Shown: positions 6,801 to 14,333 of the stretch, in pieces
Numbering within the stretch: position 1 is the stretch's first letter
Layout: the number at the start of each line of letters is the position of its first letter
NCBI GenBank assembly: GCA_016296505.1
Contig: JAEDJD010000027.1
Location: 1-23,502 of the forward strand
Length of the DNA stretch: 23,502 nucleotides
Reading direction: 5' to 3'
Source of the DNA: Oscillospiraceae bacterium
GTDB lineage: Bacteria; Bacillota; Clostridia; Oscillospirales; Ruminococcaceae
The notes under the pieces: model-generated
Told to the model about the DNA's origin: nothing
The model's database searches: none
The model's input: the letters and a program-made list of their open reading frames with translations, nothing else
Made by a program: the position numbers and the translations under genes

Positions 6801-7286
6801 TTATTTTACTCCTGTTTTCTTCTCACGGAGCAGAGCAGGAAGTCCCTGTTCCTGCACGAACTCGTCCCATTTGTCAATGGTATCGGCATACATAGTGGAG
6901 AGTACGATATCAAATACGATTTCCTCGTCAGTGTCACCGTCAAGCATATGTCCGGCTTTGTGCATGAGATGATCATTCAATCCAGGAACCAGTCCTAATC
7001 CTATGAGGGGTCTAACTCACAATGACTGTTGAACGGAAGAAAGTCTCCGGCTAAATCAAAATAGATTTCCTTATCTGCACAACTAATATTTCGTTCAATC
7101 GGTAATTTCGTCGGTTCAACCTTGTGTCCGCAAGAGTTTTCCACATCTGAGAGTATCACTGGGTCAGCTTCCGCTGATTGATGTGAGGGATGTTTCTTTT
7201 TATATTTTTTGATATAGCCGTTCCTGACGCTGCGCGTAGGTTTCCCATCCGAAGAACGAATTCAGAAAATCATTAATTTTACCCAT
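6801..7286 (-). pseudogene. Unrecognised gene broken by two frameshifts
   Basis: Three minus-strand frames join into one coherent protein of about 160 residues if two homopolymer errors are undone. The first piece starts at ATG 7286 (MGKINDFLNSFFGWETYAQR) and ends at a stop in an A6 run near 7208; removing one A continues into YKKKHPSHQSAEADPVILSD. That frame stops at 7001; adding one C to the C4 run near 7008 continues into LIGLGLVPGLNDHLMHKAGH and ends at 6801 with LPALLREKKTGVK. An independent 54-residue product could also start at ATG 6965. I do not recognise a family. A promoter at 7337-7365 points into it. Frameshifts in homopolymers could be sequencing errors or real decay. Confidence 0.6.
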
Positions 7287-7336
7287 GATCTATTTCACCC
7301 ACTGTTTTGTTTACTTCTCAGTTCCTGTGCTTTTTC

Positions 7337-7365
7337 AGTATACCATGTTTTGCAGGAAAATGCAA
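7337..7365 (-). promoter_or_regulatory. Promoter for the broken gene at 6801-7286
   Basis: On the minus strand TTGCAT and TATACT are separated by 17 bases. TTGCA and TGCAA form an inverted repeat starting at the -35 box. The layout closely resembles the promoter of the HipA-like gene at 18043-18071. Confidence 0.65.
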
Positions 7366-7420
7366 GCGCCCTGAACAATTCGTTATACCCTCAGTGACCG
7401 TTTCGTTATTCTCTTTGCAA

Positions 7421-7690
7421 TTATGTGAATATGCCGGTCAGGTCATAGACAGACTTCTGCGCCCAACGGAGCTGGTCGTCAATCTGCCGGTTTTCGGTAT
7501 TTACGCGGAGATGCCGCCCATTTGCCTCATTGAACAATGTGCTGAGCAGATAGCGCATGTTCCGATCAGTGCGCTCAATCAGAGGAATTGCTGTGAAATA
7601 GATTTCTCAGATGATCAGAATGAGGCCGAGGTGCTCGCAGTTGTCATGGGCATTGAGGCTGCGCTCTGCGTGAAGTGAATCAAAAACGCC
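7421..7690 (-). pseudogene. Gene remnant with an in-frame TGA
   Basis: The minus strand reads as coding-like sequence ending at 7421: EIYFTAIPLIERTDRN, then LRWAQKSVYDLTGIF. A TGA at 7607-7609 interrupts it; upstream of the stop the same frame reads FDSLHAERSLNAHDNCEHLG. No start codon or ribosome site is evident and no family is recognised. The upstream part overlaps the plus-strand lipoprotein remnant, so at least one of the two is only partial. Most likely an N-terminally truncated, nonsense-mutated gene. Confidence 0.4.
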
Positions 7691-7770
7691 GCAGAATCCT
7701 GGGGCTCTGCATCGCAGCGCTGCTGCTTTGCACCGGCTGCACACCAGATCAATTTTCACCGTCAAGAAGC
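7675..7770 (+). pseudogene. Lipoprotein signal-peptide remnant
   Basis: From a GTG at 7675 the frame encodes a near-perfect lipoprotein leader: a basic start (NQKRRR), a hydrophobic core and the lipobox LCTGC with the lipidated cysteine at about residue 22, then TPDQFSPSRS. After about 7770 the frame runs through the promoter of the next gene and reads as non-native sequence to a stop at 7908. No clear ribosome site precedes the GTG. The mature lipoprotein is missing, so this looks like the 5' stub of a deleted gene. Confidence 0.5.
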
Positions 7771-7779
7771 GGATTTCTA

Positions 7780-7808
7780 TTGACTTTTTTTGCTGGTTTT
7801 GGTATAAT
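7780..7808 (+). promoter_or_regulatory. Promoter of the WXG-like/toxin operon
   Basis: TTGACT (7780-7785) and TATAAT (7803-7808) with a 17-base spacer ending in TGG (extended -10). It precedes the first gene of the operon at 7886. Confidence 0.85.
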
Positions 7809-7885
7809 TATCATATCCAATGGTGAAAAGCTGTGCAACGCATACAGCTATGAATGCACGAGATCTATAATGGGAGGAAACGATT

Positions 7886-8152
7886 ATGGCAAATCTAACA
7901 GATCTTGATTCAATAGGCCGCCTGATTGACGCAACGAAAAAGTATATAGCGGATCTTGAAGACTGCAAGAAAACGATTCATGATGCTTGCGAGGCATTCA
8001 AATTCGCAATGGGCAATGACGATCTCTCAAAAAAACGACTTTCCGAGCTGCAAACAACATTCCGTATTTTGAATCAGATACAGCAGGAGGCTGATGCAAT
8101 TTTGCAGGCACAGAATCAGAACAGAGACCAAATCATTGATATAGTGACATGA
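7886..8152 (+). CDS. Small helical protein, first gene of the type VII-like operon, 88 aa
   Basis: An acidic, almost entirely helical protein with no membrane segment or signal peptide; heptad-like spacing (IGRLIDATKKYIADLEDCKK and LNQIQQEADAIL) suggests a helical hairpin. Size and setting match WXG100/ESAT-6-like proteins or the Lap adaptor proteins encoded ahead of LXG toxins in Firmicutes, but it has no W-x-G motif and sequence alone does not prove the family. The ATG follows GGAGG at a normal distance. It is the first gene after the promoter at 7780 and is followed after ten bases by the next small protein, so the three small genes and the toxin form one transcription unit. Confidence 0.7.
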   Translation: MANLTDLDSIGRLIDATKKYIADLEDCKKTIHDACEAFKFAMGNDDLSKKRLSELQTTFRILNQIQQEADAILQAQNQNRDQIIDIVT

Positions 8153-8162
8153 GGTCGGATGT

Positions 8163-8534
8163 ATGAAACTGCAATTGGATTATCCAAGTGTTATGGCACT
8201 GCGTGTGTGCGCATTTGAATTACAGCAGACCGTGCCGATGCTGGAGAATAGCTCTCGGCAGCTGCTGAACGCTTTTTCCGCGGACGATCCCTACGCCGGA
8301 CCGCATATTCTACAGATTGAGGAAATGGCAAAAAGCATCACGGACAAGGCATGTCTGTTGCTCAATGATGCCGTTATGGATGTCTCGAAGGTGATGCTGC
8401 TGACGGCGCAGCGGATTGAGGATTATCTGTCGTCGAGTCCAGGTTCTCCCGACGGTGCGCCGCACAATGCTGCGATGCAGCCTCTCCCGCATACTTTCTC
8501 GAATGATGAACAGATGGATTCATATGTCAGATAA
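8163..8534 (+). CDS. WXG100/Lap-like small protein, 123 aa
   Basis: A helical protein whose start (MKLQLDYPSVMALRVCAFEL) and end (TAQRIEDYLSSSPG) parallel those of the next gene (MKLKLDSQSAEELRKLAKKL and TADKIEDYLASNPT), so the two are paralogues. A linker in the middle (DDPYAGPH) could be the turn of a helical hairpin. A disordered tail of about 25 residues (SPGSPDGAPHNAAMQPLPHT) is extra and could carry an export or docking signal. There is no canonical WXG. Start chosen from GAGGT about eight bases upstream of the ATG. By setting, a likely partner or substrate of the FtsK-like ATPase at 9780-13019. Confidence 0.7.
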   Translation: MKLQLDYPSVMALRVCAFELQQTVPMLENSSRQLLNAFSADDPYAGPHILQIEEMAKSITDKACLLLNDAVMDVSKVMLLTAQRIEDYLSSSPGSPDGAPHNAAMQPLPHTFSNDEQMDSYVR

Positions 8535-8557
8535 CCATATTTGAAGGGAGTATTCCG

Positions 8558-8839
8558 ATGAAACTAAAACTGGATTCTCAGAGCGCCGAAGAACTGCGTA
8601 AGCTTGCCAAGAAACTGCCGCAGACGATCGAAGAACTTGACGCTTCTACCGGGAAGCTGATTGCAGAATTCAATTCTGTATCGCAGGATATCGGTGTGCA
8701 TGCCGATGCTTTTCAGCTGATGCTGGATAGTCTTAAAAAACACGTCGGCGGTCTGAGCGATGAAGTGCAGGCTATTGCGTCAGTTTATGAGCAGACCGCA
8801 GATAAAATTGAGGATTATCTCGCTTCAAACCCTACATAG
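8558..8839 (+). CDS. WXG100/Lap-like small protein, 93 aa, adjoining the toxin gene
   Basis: A helical hairpin-type protein of WXG100 size, paralogous to the preceding gene. GVHADAF near residue 46 falls where the turn of such hairpins lies. The ATG has GGGAG seven bases upstream. Its last codons form the heptamer A_AAC_CCT (8827-8833), two codons before the TAG, and an 11-bp hairpin begins one base later. A -1 shift there would bypass the stop and continue in the toxin frame, giving a WXG-like domain fused to the nuclease, the layout of classical LXG toxins. Without the shift it would act as a free adaptor of the toxin. The frameshift is a hypothesis. Confidence 0.75.
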   Translation: MKLKLDSQSAEELRKLAKKLPQTIEELDASTGKLIAEFNSVSQDIGVHADAFQLMLDSLKKHVGGLSDEVQAIASVYEQTADKIEDYLASNPT

Positions 8840-8862
8840 GGGGCGATGTCTGCCCCCTATGT
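8827..8862 (+). promoter_or_regulatory. Slippery heptamer, stop codon and 11-bp hairpin (candidate -1 frameshift site)
   Basis: The heptamer A_AAC_CCT (8827-8833) fits X_XXY_YYZ in the frame of the upstream gene. TAG follows at 8837-8839. ACATAGGGGGC (8834-8844) pairs perfectly with GCCCCCTATGT (8852-8862) around a seven-base loop. The -1 frame is open from 8812 through the whole toxin gene. The hairpin has no T run, so it is a poor terminator. The base of the stem starts one base after the heptamer, closer than usual, though the G/C core starts about five bases away. Confidence 0.45.
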
Positions 8863-8883
8863 CAACGCACTGTCCGTGAAGCG

Positions 8884-9738
8884 ATGGAAAACGTCCGCAA
8901 TGGTTATATGCAAAGCATCCGAACGCAGGCAAGGAGCCTGACAGAAGGTGTCATGCGAACGCGCAGCCCGCGTGAAAATGCCAACGGGCAGCATAAGGGT
9001 ACATGGGAAGAAGGCGGTGTATTCCGGCTGGATGACAGCTATGTGCCGAATCGGCAGATCAATCCCGCGCAAAAATCTTTCGGAATACTGCGTGCCGAAC
9101 TGGAGCGCAAATTCGGTATTCAGTATCACGGAATTCCGCATCGGAACGGGGAAGCGGATTTCAAAAGCGTTTCGCTAGCGCGGATTTCCGCAGAGGATGT
9201 GATCGACCGGAAGCTGAACGGCACATTTCGCCCGTATTATTCGCCGGACGCTGATAATGATCCTGAGCAGGCGGAAGATGCGCTTGCAGATGCGCTTGGG
9301 ATTCAGACGGAAGATGTTGGATACAGTGACACTGATGTTTTCATTCCGGAGGTGTTTCAGACGACCTTTCGGAAAGAGCGCAGTGCGGCATTTTCAATCG
9401 CAGACAGTTTGCTTGCAGAGCGTCTTTCTGCAGAGCAGCTCGCACAGTACGGGCTGCCGCAGAACTGCTCAGGTGCTGATATTGCAGCATGGCGCCGGAA
9501 AAACCAGCTGACATGGGATGAGAGCTTGGAAAACGGCTATTTGCTTGTGCCGAGATTGTTTCATGCACTGCATACGCATAACGGACTGGTGGGTGTGGCT
9601 TCACATATGAAAGCGGAATACGAGCTCCGGACTGCCGGCAGTCAGTTTGTCGCAGAGGATACGGCGATTATCTCCTGCCGTGATCTGATCTCTGCGATCG
9701 AAAACGGCACCATTAGAGAATTGCAAAATGAGCAATAA
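8884..9738 (+). CDS. HNH/Endo VII-type nuclease toxin, 284 aa
   Basis: Conserved blocks match polymorphic toxins of the HNH/Endo VII superfamily: GTWE (39-42), DDSYVPN (50-56), HGIPHRNGEADFKSVS (82-97), the terminal QLTWDE (208-213) and LVPRLFHALHTHNG (221-234), equivalent to the family's LTWHE...LVP..IH...HTGG. The usual first histidine is replaced by D212, so activity should be tested rather than assumed. There is no signal peptide and only about 38 residues precede the nuclease region. No ribosome site precedes ATG 8884, which fits frameshifting from, or coupling to, the upstream WXG-like gene. No immunity gene follows directly; the operon ends in a terminator. Likely an effector delivered by the adjoining type VII-like machinery. 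Confidence 0.68.
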   Translation: MENVRNGYMQSIRTQARSLTEGVMRTRSPRENANGQHKGTWEEGGVFRLDDSYVPNRQINPAQKSFGILRAELERKFGIQYHGIPHRNGEADFKSVSLARISAEDVIDRKLNGTFRPYYSPDADNDPEQAEDALADALGIQTEDVGYSDTDVFIPEVFQTTFRKERSAAFSIADSLLAERLSAEQLAQYGLPQNCSGADIAAWRRKNQLTWDESLENGYLLVPRLFHALHTHNGLVGVASHMKAEYELRTAGSQFVAEDTAIISCRDLISAIENGTIRELQNEQ

Positions 9739-9739
9739 T

Positions 9740-9774
9740 AACACCCTGTGTATTTTTCAGGTACACAGGGTGTT
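9740..9774. terminator. Bidirectional terminator between the toxin and FtsK-like genes
   Basis: AACACCCTGTGTA (9740-9752) pairs with TACACAGGGTGTT (9762-9774), with T-rich sequence on the plus-strand 3' side. It separates two convergent transcription units that are only 41 bases apart. Confidence 0.85.
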
Positions 9775-9779
9775 TGTTG

Positions 9780-12700
9780 TTACATCGGGTATTCTTCGCT
9801 GTCATTGTCATCGCTGACTGTTCTGCCGCCGGTCATGCTCCATCCTGCCCACGAGAGCCCCTCATGCAGATAAGGTCTGTAGGCAAGGGAATCCATGCCG
9901 TTGGTATAGCGGAAAATGTGGTCGTCGAGTCGGGAAACAGCATCTGCGCAAGCTGCGCCCATAACGGAAGACGCATCGCTGCGGGACATTCGGAATGCGA
10001 TCTTATGCCGGTACAGCGAAAGATCCATCCGAAGCTGCTCGACCTCGCCTACGGTATGGAAAACGCTGATGAAATGCAAGCCCAGTCTCGGGCCGTGTGT
10101 CAGCAGATACTTGAAATCCTCGCGTGCATCGTAGATATTATCGCAGACGGGTTCCGGTTCGTTATAGGCAGGTCCTTCAATGCCGCTGTCCTCCAAATCT
10201 TCCGGTGCAGGCGATGCTGCGCCGGCTTCTTTTCTCGCCATAGCTGCTGCCATCAACTCCTCGAAACTCTCACCGCATTCCAGTGTAACATCTGCTTGTG
10301 AAGCAGACTTTTGCGGAACAGAGCCCTCAGAATACTGCATTTCACGCATGATTTCCTCTAAGCCGAATGTGATAATAAAGCGATCTGTTTCTTCGCCGGC
10401 TTCGATCTGCCTGCGCAGCATCCGGATCTCTGCACAGATTTCACGGATGTCGAATGAGATTCTTCGGATGCCTGAGCCGGAAAGCCGCGAGAGTGCTCTG
10501 CCGAATGTGCTCCGCATCGTGGACCATGCCGTAAAGGGTTTATCCGGCTCACTCGCTGCCGACGAAAGCAACACAGAAAGAGCAGGCGATTGCTCGGAGA
10601 CCTGTGCGATCATCAAGATGTTTTCGCCGAAGCTGCGCAGAATTTCAATCGGGAAAACCCGCATCAGGCGGCGAGGTTCACCCGGATAAAGCAAGCAGAC
10701 CGGCGTGTCGGTATTGCTGCGGCGCTGTTCTGCGTTCTGCCGGATATAAGCTTCATATTTTTCCGCGAAGCTGCTGAACCGATTGCCGTCGATCACCAGC
10801 GGCTTTTTGTCAATATATGTCAGTGCTTCTTCGGCGCTGTATTCCGGTGCCGTGCTGTATTTCTGCTGCATGGCACGGATCATCTCTGCCTGCTCGCTGT
10901 TATCCCGGATGTACAGCACTTTGGAAAGCCGCAGATGCTCGTTCTTTTCGTTCTGCGGAATTCGTACCAGTGCATGATGCACTTCCAGATGCTCCATCAT
11001 GCTACGGTCGCTGTCACTGGTTTCGGTCAGTGAAAGTGTTTCCCTGATCTCCGCATTGGAGGCTTTCATTGCAATGCGCATCTGGATCTGCTGCTTGGAG
11101 AAATCACTCAGACCGCGTGCTCCGTCAGAGAAGCCCTGACTTGCAAAAATAAAATGGAAGCCCAGTGCTGCGCCTTCTGCCAGAAGATTCTGAAGCTTGA
11201 GAATGTAATTCTCTCTGCCGTTCGTTGTGGTGTCTACAAGCACCTGTGACATGATCGAAAACTCGTCAATGATAACATAGACCGCCGGCATATATTTTGA
11301 TGCAGGAACATCACTCAGCTTTTGCCATTTTCCCATGAACATACTCTTGCGCTTGAGCATACGTTCCGTGAGCTGATCGAGAATATCACAGACAAGCTCC
11401 GGCGATTCATCCAGTACAATATAGCGGATATGCGGCGGAAGTGTTTCGATATAGCGGCTGAATTCCGTCATCTTGAAATCGACCAGCCAGATCTCGATGT
11501 CATCCGGATGATTGCTGCGTATCAGTCCTGTAATCAGCGAATGCAGCAGTGTCGATTTACCTGAACGCGCCGCACCGCAGATAAATGCAGCAAAGCGGCT
11601 GTCCTCAAAGTCCAGCATCTGGAGCGCGCCGTCTGCGCTGATGCCGTAGGGAATCTGCTCTGTCCGGCGGGTACCCTTCGGATTGACATGATCAAGGTCA
11701 AAACCGATGCGCTGACTGTATTCATTGCCGCTATCGGTTTGCGTATTCCTACTTGCAGCACCGTACTGATAGATGCCCTGGGGCAATGTCTGCGGCGGCT
11801 GATACCACACGAACGGCAGTGCGCCCTGCGGTGTGTTTACGAAAAAGCCCGTATCATCGCATGAAATACATAAAGATGCCGCGGATCGCATCGCAGGGAT
11901 CATATCGTTGTTATCCTTGTAGCGGCAGGCAACTGCTGCCATTGTGCGGAAGCGTGACGCGTTGAGGAAGATCTGCCGGATCTGTGCCGCAGTCTGACTG
12001 TCCCAATTCTGCGGAAAGCCGAGAAATACCAAAAGCTGCATGCGGAGATCCTCCGGTGTCTGACCGGTGCGCTCCTCCGTTATGATTTCATTGACCAGCT
12101 TGCTGAGGGTTGTACGGATTTCCTCTGCTGAAAGCGGTACGGGATCAATAATGCCGCATTCCGGATCGGCAAGCGGCGAAGCAACTCCCAGTGCAGCACG
12201 GCTCATGCGCACCGGATCAATAAATACGATCCTTCGCAGAGAGTCACCGAAATACCGCACAGCATTGATAAGGAAAAGCTGCAAGCCGGAAAGCATCTTG
12301 TATTCGGTTTGTTCGTTGTATTCCAGCAGAATGCTGCCGCCTGTTGTCATATTGACGGAAAACGGCAGTGAAGCCGTCAGAGAGCCCTGAAAGACATTTT
12401 GTGCTTCATTGAGAATCTGCGATGCAAGTTCGCCGTTTGCCGGCAGCGGTGCCTGTGCTGTGCCGAGACTGATGTAGGAAAGTGGCCGGCCGGAATCTGA
12501 ACCGTCCTGAAAGATTGCGCGGTCATTACAGACTACCTCTGCAAATGCAGTAAATGCATCTGAGTGCAGATAGGCGCTTGTTTTCTGCTGCAAATCTTTC
12601 AGTGCCGACTGATCGGGAGCGGCCGCGGCTTCTGCAGCAGACTGTGCCTCATTGAAGCGCTGCCGGATCTGGTGTGCCTCCTGCTCGGCGGTCATGAGCT

Positions 12701-13019
12701 GACCGCAAGCCAGTGTATACAGCTCCGCGGCATTCTTATCCTGCAAGGAATCCGGCGCGATCTGTACGGCAAGCTGCGAGAGATGCCTGATATCGATTGG
12801 CAGCGGATGATTTTTATGATTCAGCTTATTGGTATGCGCCTGTGCCAGATTGATAAATGCGCGCAGCTTTGTGATCTGGGCTACCGCAGCGGAAAGCGCC
12901 TCCTGCATCGGATTGTTATCCGGTACAGCGCAGCCTGTGCGCTCAGCGGCGATCCGGGAGCGTTCGAGGCTGTCGATCGCCTGATATACATATTTGTAGA
13001 TTTCTAATGGATTATCCAT
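9780..13019 (-). CDS. FtsK/SpoIIIE-type ATPase, EccC-like, 1079 aa
   Basis: A large multi-domain ATPase. Residues 1-165 are helical and coiled-coil-like with no membrane segment. Residues about 240-420 look like a degenerate nucleotide-binding domain (RRIVFIDPVRM). The active FtsK domain has Walker A GAARSGKST (482-490), IWLVDFK (510-516) and Walker B YVIIDEF (581-587), then the sensor-like FIFASQG (624-630). The C-terminal 350 residues contain a third, degenerate ATPase-like region without Walker A. One active plus two degenerate ATPase domains recalls EccC/EssC of type VII secretion, but EccC is normally membrane-anchored; here the anchor may be the membrane protein encoded 17 bases upstream in the same operon. 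A ribosome site AAGGA precedes the ATG. A role in exporting the WXG-like proteins and toxin is inferred from context. Confidence 0.8.
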   Translation of the reverse strand: MDNPLEIYKYVYQAIDSLERSRIAAERTGCAVPDNNPMQEALSAAVAQITKLRAFINLAQAHTNKLNHKNHPLPIDIRHLSQLAVQIAPDSLQDKNAAELYTLACGQLMTAEQEAHQIRQRFNEAQSAAEAAAAPDQSALKDLQQKTSAYLHSDAFTAFAEVVCNDRAIFQDGSDSGRPLSYISLGTAQAPLPANGELASQILNEAQNVFQGSLTASLPFSVNMTTGGSILLEYNEQTEYKMLSGLQLFLINAVRYFGDSLRRIVFIDPVRMSRAALGVASPLADPECGIIDPVPLSAEEIRTTLSKLVNEIITEERTGQTPEDLRMQLLVFLGFPQNWDSQTAAQIRQIFLNASRFRTMAAVACRYKDNNDMIPAMRSAASLCISCDDTGFFVNTPQGALPFVWYQPPQTLPQGIYQYGAASRNTQTDSGNEYSQRIGFDLDHVNPKGTRRTEQIPYGISADGALQMLDFEDSRFAAFICGAARSGKSTLLHSLITGLIRSNHPDDIEIWLVDFKMTEFSRYIETLPPHIRYIVLDESPELVCDILDQLTERMLKRKSMFMGKWQKLSDVPASKYMPAVYVIIDEFSIMSQVLVDTTTNGRENYILKLQNLLAEGAALGFHFIFASQGFSDGARGLSDFSKQQIQMRIAMKASNAEIRETLSLTETSDSDRSMMEHLEVHHALVRIPQNEKNEHLRLSKVLYIRDNSEQAEMIRAMQQKYSTAPEYSAEEALTYIDKKPLVIDGNRFSSFAEKYEAYIRQNAEQRRSNTDTPVCLLYPGEPRRLMRVFPIEILRSFGENILMIAQVSEQSPALSVLLSSAASEPDKPFTAWSTMRSTFGRALSRLSGSGIRRISFDIREICAEIRMLRRQIEAGEETDRFIITFGLEEIMREMQYSEGSVPQKSASQADVTLECGESFEELMAAAMARKEAGAASPAPEDLEDSGIEGPAYNEPEPVCDNIYDAREDFKYLLTHGPRLGLHFISVFHTVGEVEQLRMDLSLYRHKIAFRMSRSDASSVMGAACADAVSRLDDHIFRYTNGMDSLAYRPYLHEGLSWAGWSMTGGRTVSDDNDSEEYPM

Positions 13020-13036
13020 ATTTCACGTTCCTTGTC

Positions 13037-14236
13037 TCAAGCTTGATGATTGTCTGTCCATTCGGCTTCAGGCTGATAATTGGCATTTGGTGCTTCATAG
13101 ATCACGGTTGCAGCCGCACCGTTTTCCGTGCCATAATCAAATTGCAGCCGTACAGTCGGAAAAGTGCCGCAGATATCCGACGGATGCCGCTCCATGATAT
13201 CGAGCTGCAAAGCAGATGCCGCTGCCCTCGCAAGTCCTGCCTGTTCGCTGAAATCCTTCATATTCGTCAGCCGCTCCACGGCAAATTCATATTTCCCGTT
13301 CGGCGCGGTAATCCGGTCAGCGAAAACGGTAAATGTGACCGGTGCCTTGATAATCTCGATATGCGGACGGCGGTCTGCCTGCGTAATCGCTTTTTCGATC
13401 GAAGGACGGATCCATTCCACGAAGCGCTGAACTGCATCCGAGCCTGCAAACTGTACACTTACATCAGAGACAGTTTTGTCAAACGCTTCACGGTATTTTT
13501 TCTTTTCGGCTTCTCCCTCGTCTCGGATCCTCCGAATGACCTCATCCAGCGTCGCTTTCTGCGCTTCCTGCTTTTTATATTCACCCTTCAGCAATTCCTG
13601 ATCGCTGAGATAGGCCTGTGCATAGGGAATATCTTTCTTTTTGGCAATGCTGTAGCAGATGATTACGACAAGCGATGTCAGGAAGCTGATGGCCCACGCA
13701 GCGGGTATCTCATCCATAAAAATTTTATTGAACGGCAGGATGGTAAAGATCAGAAAGAAATAGCTGAAAAAGAGCGGAATCCAGAGCATGCAGTATTTTC
13801 TGCCGAAATCCGGGAGATACATAGTAGCGGTTCGGCTGTTTTTCTTGCGCATTTTGTCAATCGTTTTTTGTTTGACTGAGTGTTTCAGCCAACTGTCATT
13901 CAGCATACCGAGAGGCTTGGAGATTGCCGTGATAATCAGGAATACCGGCACTAATAGAAATAATACGAATATGTACTCCGACAAAAGCTCACAATTAGCT
14001 GAAAAGAGAAAAAAGAGGCCGACATAGAATGCTATGAGACCGATCTTCAGGGGAGTATCGCTTGGGCGTTTATCCTGCTGCGAACGGAATTTGTAGATGT
14101 ATTGCAGCTTTTTTGCGATGGAATGCCCATTTCGGTATTCGTAGATTTCCGTGGTCCTGCTGATCTCGGATTCGATATGCGCGTCCACTCTCCGGTCAAA
14201 TTCTGCGGGCGATGTCATTGGTCCCTGTGGCTTCAT
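13037..14236 (-). CDS. Four-helix membrane protein, partner of the FtsK-like ATPase, 399 aa
   Basis: The start is placed at the ATG at 14236 because GGAGG lies eight bases upstream; an ATG seven codons earlier has no ribosome site. Four hydrophobic segments lie at about residues 63-80, 84-105, 150-168 and 178-198, in two hairpins, flanked by a basic, helical N-terminus and a long cytoplasmic C-terminus that opens with a charged coiled coil (about 215-255, rich in K and E) and continues as a mixed alpha/beta domain. No known family is recognised; it is not an obvious EssB, EsaA or EssA. It is the first gene after a strong promoter and is followed by the ATPase gene after 17 bases, so it probably anchors or gates that ATPase. 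Confidence 0.72.
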   Translation of the reverse strand: MKPQGPMTSPAEFDRRVDAHIESEISRTTEIYEYRNGHSIAKKLQYIYKFRSQQDKRPSDTPLKIGLIAFYVGLFFLFSANCELLSEYIFVLFLLVPVFLIITAISKPLGMLNDSWLKHSVKQKTIDKMRKKNSRTATMYLPDFGRKYCMLWIPLFFSYFFLIFTILPFNKIFMDEIPAAWAISFLTSLVVIICYSIAKKKDIPYAQAYLSDQELLKGEYKKQEAQKATLDEVIRRIRDEGEAEKKKYREAFDKTVSDVSVQFAGSDAVQRFVEWIRPSIEKAITQADRRPHIEIIKAPVTFTVFADRITAPNGKYEFAVERLTNMKDFSEQAGLARAAASALQLDIMERHPSDICGTFPTVRLQFDYGTENGAAATVIYEAPNANYQPEAEWTDNHQA

Positions 14237-14273
14237 ACTCAATACCTCCGTAATCAATAAGATTCATTATTAT

Positions 14274-14302
14274 ATTATACAGCATTTTGCGCTCTGTGTC
14301 AA
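14274..14302 (-). promoter_or_regulatory. Promoter of the membrane protein-ATPase operon
   Basis: On the minus strand TTGACA and TATAAT are separated by exactly 17 bases, a consensus sigma-A promoter, 38 bases before the ATG at 14236. Confidence 0.9.
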
Positions 14303-14333
14303 TCTTTTTTGGATCGATGTGAATCTCATACGC

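Noticed and set aside
6689..6895. 68-residue plus-strand frame
   Set aside because: Its second half is antisense to the C-terminal part of the broken minus-strand gene; no ribosome site and no recognisable sequence.
7307..7678. 123-residue plus-strand frame
   Set aside because: It is antisense to a minus-strand promoter and to a coding-like remnant ending at 7421; no ribosome site.
8834..8862. Hairpin as a simple transcription terminator
   Set aside because: No T run follows and the downstream toxin gene has no promoter of its own that I can see; a translational role fits better.
9774..13007. Many plus-strand open frames opposite the FtsK-like gene
   Set aside because: Shadows of a strongly supported 1079-residue ATPase; none has a ribosome site or domain.
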